From contig JAYKYS010000008.1 in assembly GCA_036924285.1 (NCBI GenBank), positions 25,405,001 through 25,469,000 on the forward strand: 64,000 nt of DNA, in the 5' to 3' direction. Every line of letters starts with the position of its first letter. Positions within the stretch are counted from its first letter, which is position 1. The stretch comes from Asterella californica (Eukaryota; Streptophyta; Marchantiopsida; Marchantiales; Aytoniaceae). This document shows, piece after piece, positions 9,856-20,560 of the stretch. A program made the position numbers and the translations under genes. The notes beneath the pieces were generated by a model. That model saw nothing but the letters and a program-made list of their open reading frames with translations. It had not been told where the DNA came from and did no database searches.

Positions 9856-9867
9856 AGAGGGGGTGGA
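9856..9867 (+). other. polypurine tract
   Basis: AGAGGGGGTGGA ends exactly at the 3' LTR start (9868). This is the plus-strand primer position expected for an LTR retrotransposon. Confidence 0.75.
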
Positions 9868-11240
9868 TGTCGCGCTACTTGGCGGCTACATGCTTGACTT
9901 CTACTCCGGCGCTTAGGTTTGGTAGTTCTAGAAGTTAGCTCATATTACTTCTAGTCCTTTATGTATATGTTTGACACCTTTGCATACGGTGTTAACACTA
10001 TTTTGAGTCCTAGTAGGCTGATAGTATGTTAGTTATCTTGTTCAAGCATTTGTGCGCTTGTGCAAGTGACTTCTTACTTGTCTATGACGTTCAATGTACA
10101 TAACTTAGGGTTTCCATGCTGATAGGGGTTTGAGCTCATGGGTTGTACTTACTTGTCGCCCATGCACGCTTTCTAGCTAATTTAAGTTATTTTCCGGGGT
10201 TATGTGTCATTTTAGGTAGTTTAAGTTTTACGGTGGCACTCTAGGGGGCTTGACGTGGTAGCTTATGAGTGTAGATAAGTTACCAGGTAGTTTAAGGCAC
10301 AAAAGGACAATCAAGTGGAGCTATGAACTCCCATTGGTCCATTTTTGTCTTTTGTAAAACTCTAAGTTTAGAAACAGAGCTCTAGAGGAGAGTTCGAGCA
10401 ATTGGTGAGGTATCTTCGAAATCTGAGAACACAGGAAGAGAGAGCTCGTCGTGTCAAGCACTGTCAGTGAAATTTTTGCTCGATTTGGATCAATAAACAA
10501 GGAGTTATGCCCAATTGAAGTTCGGATTGTGCCAAAACTGCATCACTTTTGTTGATTTTGGGGTTTTCGGTGCCAATTGCAGCAGAATTGAGGAAATCAC
10601 TTCAAAACTTCGTGGTTGCGTTCACTGTCAGGAGGGCTACGACTGTCCAAAAAGTTTCGTATCATTTGAGTAATTGAGTAATTCAGGGCGGCCGCTGAAG
10701 CAGAGGGGGTCTGAAAAGCTCTTAATCTAGAGCAGCGACTTTAGAGAAGGAGATCTGGAGTTCTATAAACATTCAGGAGTCCCAACTTCACAGGGATGTT
10801 CAGCATCCTGTAGACTTCAAATACTGTGAGAAGATTTGAAATTCATCGAGCCAATTCTCTGTTCTATGTCTGAATAGCTGTCTAGGTACCAGAAATTGCC
10901 ATAATTCTCTTATTCAGAACTTTTCTGTTCATATCTCCGTGTCAGAATTTGATCTCAGGTTGAAACTTCGTCTGTGAGTTCAGTAGTACCTCATTTGCAT
11001 GTAGGGGAAGTTTAGAGGTCTAAACCTTCATAGTGTTTCTCTCTTTGAGTGTCAAAGTTCACCGCTTAAGCCTATTACTACCAGTGAGACCTAAATTTCG
11101 CTTTTTGAGCATATCAGAGGATCCTACACTCCTGTGTGAGTGTTAATAGCTCCTGTTGTGACCTGAAAGCCAACCTCTTGAGTAAACAACCACAGCCAGA
11201 AGCCCGGCGCTTTCCTAGGTAGACGGATCACACTCCGACA
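9868..11240 (+). repeat. 3' LTR of the young gypsy element
   Basis: Same 1,373-bp length and ends as 2534-3906, almost identical by eye. It is followed by the target duplication ACGC and the resumed interrupted ORF. Confidence 0.95.
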
Positions 11241-11459
11241 ACGCATTCTTCCACGCTTATGTACAGGCAGAGTTGGTGTACTTAGGTACCTCGGCAGGAG
11301 GACATCTTACTCCGTTCTTCTTTTACATGTACGTGACCAAGGGAGATCTCCCGGAAGATCAGTTGGTGAGATATGGACCAACGGGGCAGCACGAGACGAA
11401 GGAGGAGACCTCGAGAGAAGACGATCGAGCAGCAGCAATGACTCCCCTCCCACTCTGAT
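11241..11459 (+). pseudogene. interrupted ORF, downstream fragment
   Basis: Directly after the 3' LTR and the ACGC duplication, the frame that was cut at 2533 resumes (FFHAYVQAELVYLG, then FFFYMYVTKGDLPEDQL) and ends in TGA at 11457-11459. Joining at the duplication keeps the frame, so the gypsy element landed in a formerly continuous ORF. The product is unrecognised. Downstream ORFs in other frames may be a decayed continuation. Confidence 0.5.
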
Positions 11460-11856
11460 GCCGCAGATGAGATCAGGTACTCATCAGAAGACTCTTCTGG
11501 TGAGAGAAGACAACTCCAGTGGGTCGGAAGACGCGACACCACCGAGGAAGATGGGTCCTAGGAGTGTACCTAGGAAGATCACCTCCTTCTCGATCATTCA
11601 TTCTGGATCGGAGTCCGACTCACAGGAGGAGCCATTGAGTACTCGAGCTGCGCAGAAGACCGCTTCTGCAACACCAGGGAGTCTTCCAAAGACTCCAAAA
11701 GACGAAGGTTGGATGGACCCTCCTACTGCGATGCGAGGAAGCGCAGTAAAGAGGACCGCTTCTGCCATGGGGAGAGATCTTCCACCCCGGAAGATCTCTC
11801 CCCATGAGATGAGAAGAGTAGCATCTTCCCGTGCGCAGAAAAACAAAAGATCATAG
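11458..11856 (+). CDS. Ser/Arg/Lys-rich hypothetical ORF
   Basis: 132 codons from ATG at 11458. Low-complexity protein with many SGSED, PRK and SESDSQEE stretches and no recognised domain. The DNA is loaded with GAAGAC/GGAAGA words. It overlaps the stop of the previous fragment (TGATG) and its last base is the A of the next ORF's start. Likely part of the same mobile-element-like coding unit, perhaps decayed; a separate real gene is not proven. Confidence 0.35.
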   Translation: MPQMRSGTHQKTLLVREDNSSGSEDATPPRKMGPRSVPRKITSFSIIHSGSESDSQEEPLSTRAAQKTASATPGSLPKTPKDEGWMDPPTAMRGSAVKRTASAMGRDLPPRKISPHEMRRVASSRAQKNKRS

Positions 11857-12263
11857 TGGTGGAAGAGGCATCCTTGCCTCTGGAAGACAAGGAAGGCACC
11901 TTTGATCGAATCGTGGAGATGAACTTGTCTTCCGCAGGAAGAAGACTGGAGGAGTTCAGTGCCTTTTTTCACTCAAAGATCCAGCCAGCTATGGAGTTGA
12001 TCGAGAAGAGAGCGAAGACTCAGGAGAAGTCATTACAGTCTGGATTCGGTCTGCGCATCCTGATGCGGCAGGAAGAAGGCCAGAAGAAGGTAGAAGCGCT
12101 GGAAGCCAACCTCCGCACCACGGAGAAGCTCGCAGCGAAGTACAAGGCGGAAGCAGCCGCTTCTGCCAAGGAGTTAGCGCAGTTGAAGAAGAGCAACCAG
12201 GAGTTGCAGGCGCGTTTACAGCAGCGTGACCATGAGGTTCTGCTCGTGCGCAGGGGATGCTAG
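11856..12263 (+). CDS. coiled-coil hypothetical ORF
   Basis: 135 codons. Residues about 45-130 form a heptad-like coiled coil (KKVEALEANLRTTEKLAAKY, then KELAQLKKSNQELQARLQQR). It ends in TAG shortly after a frame-disrupting stretch; the following DNA (12264-12415) stays partly open in other frames, so the original protein was probably longer. Role unknown. Coiled coils of this sort occur in gag-like and structural proteins, and nothing here decides between them. Confidence 0.4.
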   Translation: MVEEASLPLEDKEGTFDRIVEMNLSSAGRRLEEFSAFFHSKIQPAMELIEKRAKTQEKSLQSGFGLRILMRQEEGQKKVEALEANLRTTEKLAAKYKAEAAASAKELAQLKKSNQELQARLQQRDHEVLLVRRGC

Positions 12264-12415
12264 CTCAGTCGGTGGAAGCGCTTCGGAAGAAGTTTAACTT
12301 CACCGCGGGTAGGAAGCTTTTTACCTTAGCTAGAGAATGGGACGACGAGTCCAGAGCGATGTTGGTAGAGTGCAAGGAGAGCATGTTCGTGTACTTGGAT
12401 CGGTAGATAGAGGGA

Positions 12416-12919
12416 GTGAAGACATTCTATGGTCTTCCCTTGATTCCGTCACCCGCAACTGCATCTTCCCAAGCTCCAGCACCATCGACCGGATCAAACT
12501 TGGAGAAGGAGGAGTTCGACCTCGCTGTCCACTTGGTAGTGATAGCGTTGGAAGCCGAGAAGACTCCGGAAGAAGCCCCGGAAGACAAGGTGTCTTCTGG
12601 AAGACAGAAAGAAGAGCTGTCTTTCCAGGTATTCCGAGTGGAAGAAGCGACTTCCCCGGACCCCTATGAGGTCACCATGGCTCCCAGTGTCGAACTAGTG
12701 TCTCAGAAGAGCGAGGAAGCACAAATCGACCTAGCTTCCCAAAAGACGCTTCCGTCTTCCGAAGCAGAAGCAGCAGCAGAGCCAGCGACGAATGTTGAGG
12801 AGGAAGCCACCTCAGTGACACCCGAGGTATTTATAGGGCTTTCCAACTTATCAGAAGCCGAGTTAGGAGTTCAGGTAGGAGTAGATCCAATGGAGATTGC
12901 ATCTGAGCAATTAGAGTAG
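12416..12919 (+). CDS. acidic hypothetical ORF
   Basis: 167 codons, rich in Glu, Ala, Ser and Pro (for example SSEAEAAAEPATNVEEEATS), with no recognised fold. It ends in TAG at 12917-12919. It shares the GGAAGA word bias of the two ORFs before it and is probably the C-terminal part of the same unit, in a shifted frame. Confidence 0.35.
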   Translation: MKTFYGLPLIPSPATASSQAPAPSTGSNLEKEEFDLAVHLVVIALEAEKTPEEAPEDKVSSGRQKEELSFQVFRVEEATSPDPYEVTMAPSVELVSQKSEEAQIDLASQKTLPSSEAEAAAEPATNVEEEATSVTPEVFIGLSNLSEAELGVQVGVDPMEIASEQLE

Positions 12920-13974
12920 ACAGCAAAGCGCAGAAGACAAGTTGACTTGTCCAAACTTAGTAGGAACCGAACATGCTATCTTAGGAGGTGGCAGTTTTAG
13001 TGTAATATTAGATAGGTGATCATGTGACAGAGTAGGCAATGCAGGAGTAGTAAGGTGGATGGCTAATTAGGAAGGGAGCCGACTGCATGTGGAGTGGCAG
13101 CCTTCTGACAGCGCCCATCTCTCCCTGGTTGTAATTGAGGATTGGAGGGGAACTTCCCCTACGCTTCAAGGCAGATGCATAAGTAGGATCGAAGAGTAAG
13201 ATTTCATGCACATTAAGCACACTAAGGACACATTGCACAATATACACATTACGCATCTTCTGTTCAGGGTTTCGGGAGTAGAGGGATGATAGGGTAAGGA
13301 AATTGATAGTTGTGATCTCGAATTTGAGGACGATGGACAGGGAAGCTCGAATTGCAACTCAGGAAGACTCAAGAGATGGCTGTCGAAAATTGGACAGCGC
13401 TTCTACGTCCAATGTCACAGAAAGAAAAATGTGAGGAGGGAATCAATCGATCGGTTTACCTGCAAACAACCGATGAAGCGCAGGGGATACCAAACAAAAG
13501 GCGAGAAGCGGTGCGAAAGGAAGAGAACATGAGAAGAACCTCAAAATAGTCTTCTGTCTGCTCCCCGAGCTGTCTTCAATCTTCCGCGCGCTTCTGGCTC
13601 TGACCCCAACTCCAATGCGACTCCACAGAGCTGCATTGGAGCTGTCCTTCAATGTCTGTTTCTGGGAGTCTCCAGAAGACTCCTTCAGCTCGATAGGCTT
13701 CCTACTCTCAGCGATTCGTCCTCGCCTTCTTCCTAGCTGTGAATCGATCCTGGCTCCACTCAATTTCACTCTGCTGGTCCTCCTCGCTCAAGTCGATCAC
13801 CTTCCAACTCAATCTTCTAGCCAAAAACGAGCTCGATGCGGGAAGCGGTAGTGTTTCTGTGCTAATGCGCTTCCTACGCATCGTCTCGTGCAGTTTAGGG
13901 GTCCTCGACTTATCCGACTTACCTAACCTACTCGGTGCTACCTGATAGGTATACCTACTTCTACGTGGTTAAGC
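12920..13974. other. non-coding stretch, nothing recognised
   Basis: AGGAGGTGGCAG near 12985 followed by TTTTAGTG could be a polypurine tract and LTR start, but no second LTR copy is visible to confirm it. Short ORFs here show no motif. Confidence 0.3.
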
Positions 13975-14090
13975 TTTCGTGGTTGCCGTCTTCCGGAAGA
14001 TACGTGTCTTCCGTCTTCCGCCGTCTTCCGAAGACACAGCTGAGAAGACGCTTCCCGGAAGACGACCGTCTTCCGAAGAAGTCAACTTCT
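13975..14090. repeat. dense CTTCCG/CGGAAG palindromic word cluster
   Basis: Within about 115 bp the words GTCTTCCG and CGGAAGAC recur in both orientations at least eight times, including the palindrome CTTCCGGAAG. It is the densest part of a GGAAGAC enrichment that begins near 11350. Confidence 0.7.
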
Positions 14091-14399
14091 TATTACGAAA
14101 AAGATCGTAAGTTCATCTTCCTTCTAAAGAAGCCGTAATCTTAAGTAACAAAGCTTCTTCAGTTATACAAACAAATTATTAATCTTAAAATTTTCAAAAA
14201 TTCATGAATCCTGTAAATTGTGGGCACCACAGTAGGCCATGTATTTATACTTTGGTAGAAGGACAGGCTAGGCCTGCAAAAGGGCATGAGTCCAAATGAC
14301 TTGAACTAGTTGTTGTACTTATATTCATACTAGACAGTCTAATTTTAACACATGAGAGCCACGATAAATCACTCCAAATGGTTTAAATCCAATGCTTGA
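14091..14399. other. no gene recognised between GGAAGAC cluster and gypsy relic
   Basis: AT-rich sequence. It should contain the 3' end of the minus-strand gypsy relic, but I found no copy of its LTR end here. Confidence 0.3.
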
Positions 14400-14419
14400 A
14401 TGCTTGGTGTTATTATATA

Positions 14420-14625
14420 CAAACTCCACCAAGTCCAAGTGCTCACTCCATGATCTTGCATGATATAGTTACTCAGCCCTTCTTCCATTATCTATATAGT
14501 CCTTTTTGTCTATCCATCAGTTTCAAGATGATAGGAGAAACTGAATTTGAGAGTAGTTTTGAGTCTTCGGAACAGACCCTTCCAGAACTCAATCACAAAA
14601 CTCATATCTAATATGAAACAATTTC
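14420..14625 (-). pseudogene. integrase core fragment of the gypsy relic
   Basis: Minus-strand conceptual translation gives FWKGLFRRLKT, a YHLETDGQ segment, then degenerate residues and MEWALGLGG-like sequence. This matches the gypsy integrase stretch FWK..F...T....S..YHPETDGQTERVNR up to the catalytic Glu region. The Glu itself is lost and several stops follow. Confidence 0.6.
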
Positions 14626-14849
14626 CTTAAGTATCCTATGATACTTAAAAACATATCTTGTGAACAGTTCAGCTGCACCTCCTAATGTCAATGCTTCTCT
14701 ACAAGGAATAGCCCATTGAGAAGCATCTGTGTGAACCTCAAAAGGTTCTCTCAATCTTTGGAAGAGCTAGCATATGCATATATGTTAATGCTTGTTTCAA
14801 CTCTTGAAATGCTCTTTCAACTGATGGGTTCCATGTAATCTTAGACGTC

Positions 14850-15705
14850 TTGCGCAATAAGTCAACATAGGTGCGAATCAAAATGCCAAAAGTATGTGAC
14901 TACACCAAGAAAAGATTCAAGCTCATGAACACTCTCAGATATTTTCTGTTCAACAATGGCTCGAATCTTGACTTTGTTAGGATGAATGTCATGTGCATCA
15001 ATCAAACATCCTAGAAACATCACACTTTCTTGTTCAAAAGAACACTTGCTCTTCTTGAGATAGAGTTGGTGTGCTTCTAGAGTTTGAATAATGTTTCAAC
15101 ATTTGCTAGATGCTGATCCCAAGTTGATGAGAAGATGATGATATTGTTCAAGTACACAATAACACTCTCATCCAAGACATCCTTGAAGATCTCGTTCTTA
15201 AGCCTGCAAAAAGTACCAACTACATTGGACAATCCAAACGACAACACTATGTTTCAAACAAGTCACATCTCCTCCTTTGATCCAAATATGATGATATCCA
15301 AAACACATATCCAACTTAGTGAAGTATTTTCTAGTGGTCAATCGATCAGTGGTTTCATCCATGAGAGGAAGAGGGTACTAGTTCTTGGCAGTAATCTTTT
15401 TTAATGCATGATAGTCTGCACACATGCGAGTACCACCATCTTTCTTGACCACAAACAACACTGAGGTAACATAAGATGATATGTTGGGTCGTAAGATATC
15501 ATGAACTACTGACTCCTTCAATTGAGTCTTCAGCTCTATAAATTCATCAAAAGACATTCGTCTTGATGGTACTGTAATAGGTATAGCTCTAGGAATAAGA
15601 TATATGACATGATCTCAAACTGGTCTTGGAGGAAGTCTGGGTGACAACTGGTCCGATGTTACGTGAGAATTCCTCTCAATCAACACTTTCATATCAAGAT
15701 GCATG
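14850..15705 (-). pseudogene. reverse transcriptase fragment of the gypsy relic
   Basis: Minus-strand frames read LPPRPV, DHVIYLIPRAIPITVPSRRM, FVVKKDGGTRMCADYHALKK and LDMCFGYHHIWI in order. These are the N-terminal and fingers motifs of gypsy RT (LPPRR, VLFVKKKDG, MCVDYRALNK, DLRSGYHQI). Further on (near 15060-14990) come KKSKCSFEQESVMFLGCLI and HPNKVK, the RT thumb (KC.F....V.FLG). Stops and frame changes are frequent, and the active-site YxDD is lost. Confidence 0.7.
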
Positions 15706-16340
15706 GGAAGAGCAACACACGCTATCGTGTCGGATATTTTGTGCGTGAAGGATGTCCAGAAAAACGCGAGGTTCCTGGCTGTGGAGATGTTGTGTGCCAA
15801 ACAGAGACAAGATAGAGAAGAACAACCACGAAAAGGAATGCTGCGATATATACCACTCTGAAAGTATGTACACTGTCGATTCTTTCTCCAAACAGCACAA
15901 AACTGAGGAAAAGACCAGAGCGGTCTGTAACCTACTTCAGAAGCCCTAAAACAAACCCTTGAAACGTAACCCTAGTCTGAAATCGCCAAAACGTAGCTCA
16001 AAGCAAGAGGAACTTCTCTTTGCTAACAACCAGAGCCACAACAGTATCATGTGATCCAAACCCAAGTCCAAACCACATCCACACACTAGCTCTTGGCTAA
16101 AGCTAGCTACCACAAGCCATACACAACCAACTAAGTCCTTAATGAACTCAAAAGGACGAAACCTGTAGCGAAGGAACCGAAAAAGACCTATCTGGGAACT
16201 TTCTCCTTTCGCCAAACGATCTTCAAATGTTGATAGGGTCTCCTTCCCTGACTCCGTTGGCCCAAGAAACCTTCAGATCCGACTCCCGATAGTCGAGATA
16301 TCGCCAATTTTCGATCGCAGGTGACCGAACCTTCAAAAAC
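15706..16340. other. no recognisable gene; spacer inside the gypsy relic
   Basis: Minus-strand ORFs of 60-89 codons here show no family motif. The segment separates the RT remnant from the tandem-repeat blocks. Confidence 0.3.
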
Positions 16341-16990
16341 TCCTCCCTGCGACTTAAAACCGCTCACACCGCACAAACGGATCGTCTAAACTGATATCCG
16401 TCTTCGCTGGTAGGTAGATCTGGCTACCCTGAACCCAACAAGACTCCAAACAAGCCGTTTGGAGTTCCCTTTGCAAAACTACTCGAGAAATTTGGTCGCA
16501 GGCTACAAAAAACTGACGTAAATCGGCTCCCTGCGGCTCAAATTTGCTCACCACACCCAAACCAACAATCCAATTCACTTACAGTCTTCTCCTATGCGTA
16601 CATGAGGACTCCCTGATCGCGTAGGCACCAAGAACGAAGAGCTTGGCTCACCGATCGCGAAGAACAATCCAATCTCAGATCGCAGGCGATGAAAACCTGA
16701 CGCAAGCGCTTCCCTGCGAGCCAATTTCTCTCACAACTCTCAAACCACCCGATAAAACTTTGTATCGTCTTCAATTTCCTGAAGAACTCGTTGTTCTGAT
16801 CCCGATGGATCCAAGGACAGCAAATTTGGACTCCGGAACGGCCCGAACGGTCCAACTCTCCTTCACAGGTAATTGAAAATCCCAATTCTACTCCCTACGT
16901 CTCAATTTCTCCCAGAACACAACCCCCGATCCGTCTCTTCAAGAACCGTCTTAACCTGTGCGTAGCCTGCACAGATCTGAACCCGATGAC
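16340..16990. repeat. diverged tandem repeat, period about 170-190 bp
   Basis: Blocks containing CCCTGCG followed by a CTC/CTT run and a CGTC-rich stretch recur near 16346, 16530, 16703 and, more degenerate (CCCTACGTCTC), 16893. Divergence is high, so the copies are old. Confidence 0.5.
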
Positions 16991-17185
16991 ACCTTGCGCG
17001 CGTGTATTGGACTTCCCAATTCTCCAAAACATCCACCGACAGGTCGCAGGAACAAGCAAGCCCCTTAAGCAGCCCCCTTGCAACAGTCTGTACGTACGAA
17101 GTTCAACCCTCAATTATCAGAAGCAGGCCCCTTACGTCTTTGATATAACGCCTGAGGCCCTAAATACCCAGTCAGCAAGTAACTA

Positions 17186-17680
17186 GGGGCCTAGCTTGAT
17201 TTTACCTTTTTCCGAATCGCATAACTTCTTCTCTGGATGTCCAAACGAAATAAACAAGATGCCCATGGAAAGCTGACAAAGAGCTCTATCCATCTATGCG
17301 ATAAAAGTAAAGATCCGAAGTTGCGCCAAAAGCTCGTAAGCTGGGGCCTAGCTTGTTTTCTCCATCTTTCGAGTCCTGTAACTTCTTCACTATGCGTCCA
17401 AACGAAGTAGACAAAGTACCTATGGAATGCTGACAAGGAGCTCTATCCACTGGTGCGATAAAAACGAAGATCCGAAGTGGTGCTAAAAACCCGTAAGCTG
17501 GGGCCTAGCTTATTTTCTCCATCTTTCGAGTCCTGTAACTTCTCCACTAGGCGTCCAAACGAAGTAGACAAAGTGCCTTTGGAAAGCTGACAAGGAGCTC
17601 TACCCATCTATGTGATGAAAATGGAGATCTGAGATTGCGCCAAAAGCCCGTAAGCTGGGGCCTAGCTTGTCTTCTCATGA
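17186..17680. repeat. 157-bp tandem repeat, three full units plus a partial
   Basis: The unit start GGGGCCTAGCTT occurs at 17186, 17343, 17500 and 17657, exactly 157 bp apart each time. Units share CTTTCGAGTCCTGTAACTTC and GACAAGGAGCTCTA-like blocks with point differences. The equal spacing without indels indicates a fairly recent amplification, in contrast to the decayed coding parts around it. Confidence 0.9.
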
Positions 17681-17989
17681 GTGTCTTTGGAGCGACAAGC
17701 ATCTAAGTTTGAATTTCAGGTAGGAGCCGGTCCACGACACGACAACGCAGTCTTCTTCTTCCTTGGGTTTAGACATCACTGCAATCCAAGCTTCGTCAAC
17801 CAATTTGATCTATTTTTCAAATTGTCTGACTGTGCAGATATGAAATGTCACCTTAGCTTGTTGGAGCCTATTAGCATCATGGTTTAGCTCCTTGGGTCTC
17901 TCTCTTACTATCAATGTCTATTGTTGACCCAAGTCTCATCGATCAGTAACTATAACGTTCTTTTTTGATACATCTAGCTTTTCCTTGTT

Positions 17990-18500
17990 GTAGTCAACAC
18001 TAGGACAAGATACCATCCATTGTGCCACCCAAGTTCATAACAAGAAATTAATGTTTCCTAGTTACCTCTCCAATGATAACAAGAACATCCATGAGTTTTT
18101 CTATAACGGTTGTGTTATCTTGCAAAAATCTTACTTGCAAAGGACTCATAATCTTGGCTCTAGTTACTCCTAAGGTCTTGAATAGCTTCTCATCCAAGAC
18201 ATTCACATACGCTCAAGTATCATTGAGCAAACAACACTGTCGATTTCCTACCTTCACTTCGATCCACGGCAAAAAATCTCCATGTTCTATCAAATGCTCA
18301 CCAACACATATCTCTGCTCTAGTAGTTGCTTCAATAGGTTCTTCAACACTGGTTGTCTCTTCAACTATCAAACCATGAACTTTGCTCGTTGATGGACGTT
18401 GAGGAAACTCACGAGCGATATGACCACAACATCCACATAAAAAAACAAATGATAGTCCTTGAAAGTGTAACATTGTTAGCTCCACTACTCTTAATACTTG
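17990..18500 (-). pseudogene. zinc knuckle and protease region of the gypsy relic
   Basis: Minus strand: CGCCGHIAREFPQR is a CCHC knuckle with the last Cys changed to Phe. A Glu/Thr-rich linker follows, then VGNRQCCLLNDT, matching the L-L/V-D-T-G/S-A start of the protease with changes, and later LFKTLGV. Frame breaks follow. The order knuckle-protease fits a gypsy gag-pol. Confidence 0.6.
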
Positions 18501-19631
18501 AAGTCAAAACTTGGTTTGATCTTGCATTAGATGCACTAGATCCAATGGTTCGTGTTTGAATGAGATCACCAATAATTCCGGGATTGCTCTTGAGATCCAC
18601 GACGAAATCATCTTCTTGATGCACCAAAACTTGAACCACCACGTCCTCTGCCACCCATACTTTGCGAGGATGCTGTTTGACTTTGAGGATTTCTCCAAAT
18701 TCCCTTACCAGGCTCACCACCACTAGTTCCATGTTGAAACTTAGAAGGCTGCACAATGTAGTTGTGTTCTTTTGTGTTCTATGCTGCTTCCAAATAAGCA
18801 ACAAGTCTTCCATGTCCTCAGACTTGTGAACATAACCTAGCTATCAAACATACTAGCATAAAAATCTTGCAGATCTTTCTTCAAGTGAAACAACACACCG
18901 ATGCAGTCCACCATGTGCAGACGAGTAACCAGTTTCAAAACCACTAGAGGTACTGCTTGATACGCCCTGTTTGCCTCAAATGAATGAGCTCTAAATGAAA
19001 CTGTTTAGCTTCATCAATTTGTATCAAATGATGTCGGAGCTTATTTCAGCTCTGCCTAATTGGACATAGGAGTTGTATCATTCAAACTCCTCATCGGCTG
19101 CTGATCTCCATACCTATCCTTAGCCTTTCCTTCAAGTCTACTAACATCATAGGCAAACCAAATGCTCTCATTAGAATTCTCCAAGTAATTCTCCATCTCA
19201 GTAACACACAACTCAAACTTGGAAAAGCTTTTCTCATCTTTGAAAGTTGATGGAGTAGATGTCTCAACCCACTTGACTTTCTGCTTATGTGCTTCTTTAG
19301 AAGAACTACCTTCTGCATATTATCTTACGCCTTGCTTGACAAACCTTCAGTCTTGTCTGCATGAGCGACATCAACTGCTTCTACTGCTGGCTGGGCTGCT
19401 CCTTCACCTAGTACTGCTACATCCTTAACTAGTTCAGTTTGCCTATTGGGCTCTCTGCTTCCTTCTCTTATCATAGTTTTCCTCGAGCTAGTTCCGTCTT
19501 AAGCATATTGTTCTCAGCTTCCACTTGCTCAAGACGTCCTTCCAACTTCTTCAGCGACGCCTTCATCTCGTCCATCCCGGTTGACACCGCTTTCATTTTT
19601 GATGGTGTTCTGCAAAGATCAAACCTGAATC
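18500..19631 (-). pseudogene. decayed gag of the gypsy relic
   Basis: Several short minus-strand frames (including 19318-19091 and 18813-18409) give charged, Trp- and Lys-rich sequence with no single long ORF. Placement between the primer site at 19632-19643 and the zinc knuckle supports gag. Individual ORFs should not be taken as genes. Confidence 0.45.
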
Positions 19632-19643
19632 TGCTCTGATACC
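19632..19643 (-). other. initiator-Met primer-binding site of the gypsy relic
   Basis: The minus strand reads TGGTATCAGAGC, the classic plant initiator-methionine primer complement. It is preceded (two bases away) by an LTR end ...CGTTTCA at 19646. Confidence 0.8.
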
Positions 19644-19645
19644 AA

Positions 19646-20560
19646 CTGAAACGTTCGACCGCAGATAGCGGAATAGAATCTCTTGTCTGTAATGACTTGG
19701 TCTTTGAACATGAACCTCCCTGAAGACCGTTATACTTTTTCTGTATTCAGATCCAGTTTTTCAAACTTTAATAAACACAAGACGCTTAATAACTGCCAAA
19801 TCTTTAGGATGATTGATTAGTCTGTTGCGAGTATTGATTCCTAATTTGAGGTTTCAGAACACAAATGGGACTGCTCTAGCTTACGACTGGAAGAATTTTG
19901 GACAGCACTTTCGCTACTGATGCTAAGTCAGAACGCAAGAGATGGAAACAATTGACAAGACTATGATCTCTAATGGGCGTTTGAAAATAAAAAAGCAGGG
20001 TACTTGCAGGACAATAAGGTGAACACCACACCAAGCGCTTCTAAATTCAACTTTGGCACACAAATCCAAACTTTATACTCACACAAAAGATAAAATCAAA
20101 AGCTCATAAATATTATGGCGTTTGTTTGCTAAGACATGTCACATGAGACTCCTGAGCTGATATATTGACTTTCTCCTCAAGCCATACTATAAGAATTTGA
20201 CCCCGGTACTAAATCTCTCAAGAAACTAACTGTTTCACTTTCTCTGGTTCTCCACTCAAAACTACTCACTGTGCAATTACGAAGCTAATTTGACTCTTAA
20301 AATCATCAGCTTCTAGCAACTCAAATCAGACTGCCAAGTCCCTCTCAATGTCTGGTTATCAGTCTCTTGTCTCTGCCGCTGTCTCATGTCCTGACGTGCT
20401 CTACTCTGTGAAAATCAGAATGCCTCCTTGCCCTCGGGCTTCCTGTCTGCACGTCTTCTCTCCTCACTAGGGTTCACGACTCTCATTTCTTTTCCTTGAA
20501 GCTTCAGTCTCTTCTCTTGGACCTCGTCATTGCCGTTTGTACATGTAATCAATGCACGAG
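19646..20560 (-). repeat. 5' LTR of the gypsy relic (outer end approximate)
   Basis: The inner end TGAAACG at 19646 is fixed by the primer site. A TATAAAG-like promoter motif lies on the minus strand near 20078-20072. The outer end is a guess: sequence character changes near 20540-20580 and no partner LTR was found to set it. Confidence 0.4.

Larger units (their letters stand above)
2534..11240 (+). mobile_element. full-length young Ty3/gypsy retrotransposon (8,707 bp)
   Basis: Two 1,373-bp LTRs (2534-3906 and 9868-11240) begin TGTCGCGC and end CTCCGACA. By eye they differ at only a few positions (for example A/G near 2574 versus 9908 and C/G in the TTTTACGSTGGCAC block). Flanking ACGC at 2530-2533 and 11241-11244 is a perfect 4-bp target duplication. 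Inside are a primer site, gag with a CCHC knuckle, a protease, an RT/RNase H/integrase ORF and a polypurine tract just before the 3' LTR. Near-identical LTRs imply a recent insertion. Gene order RT-RNase H-IN is Ty3/gypsy. The only visible lesions are one in-frame TGA in the protease and the frame change before RT, which may be functional. Confidence 0.95.
14400..20560 (-). mobile_element. decayed minus-strand Ty3/gypsy element
   Basis: In minus orientation the order is LTR (from about 20560 to 19646), initiator-Met primer site (19643-19632), gag, CCHC knuckle and protease (to about 18000), then RT (about 15700-14850) and an integrase piece (about 14620-14400). All coding parts carry stops and frameshifts. 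About 2 kb of tandem repeats (about 15750-17690) sits between protease and RT, where pol sequence should be, so there is a nested insertion or rearrangement. RNase H is missing between RT and integrase. The right boundary is approximate and the 3' LTR was not found. Confidence 0.75.
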
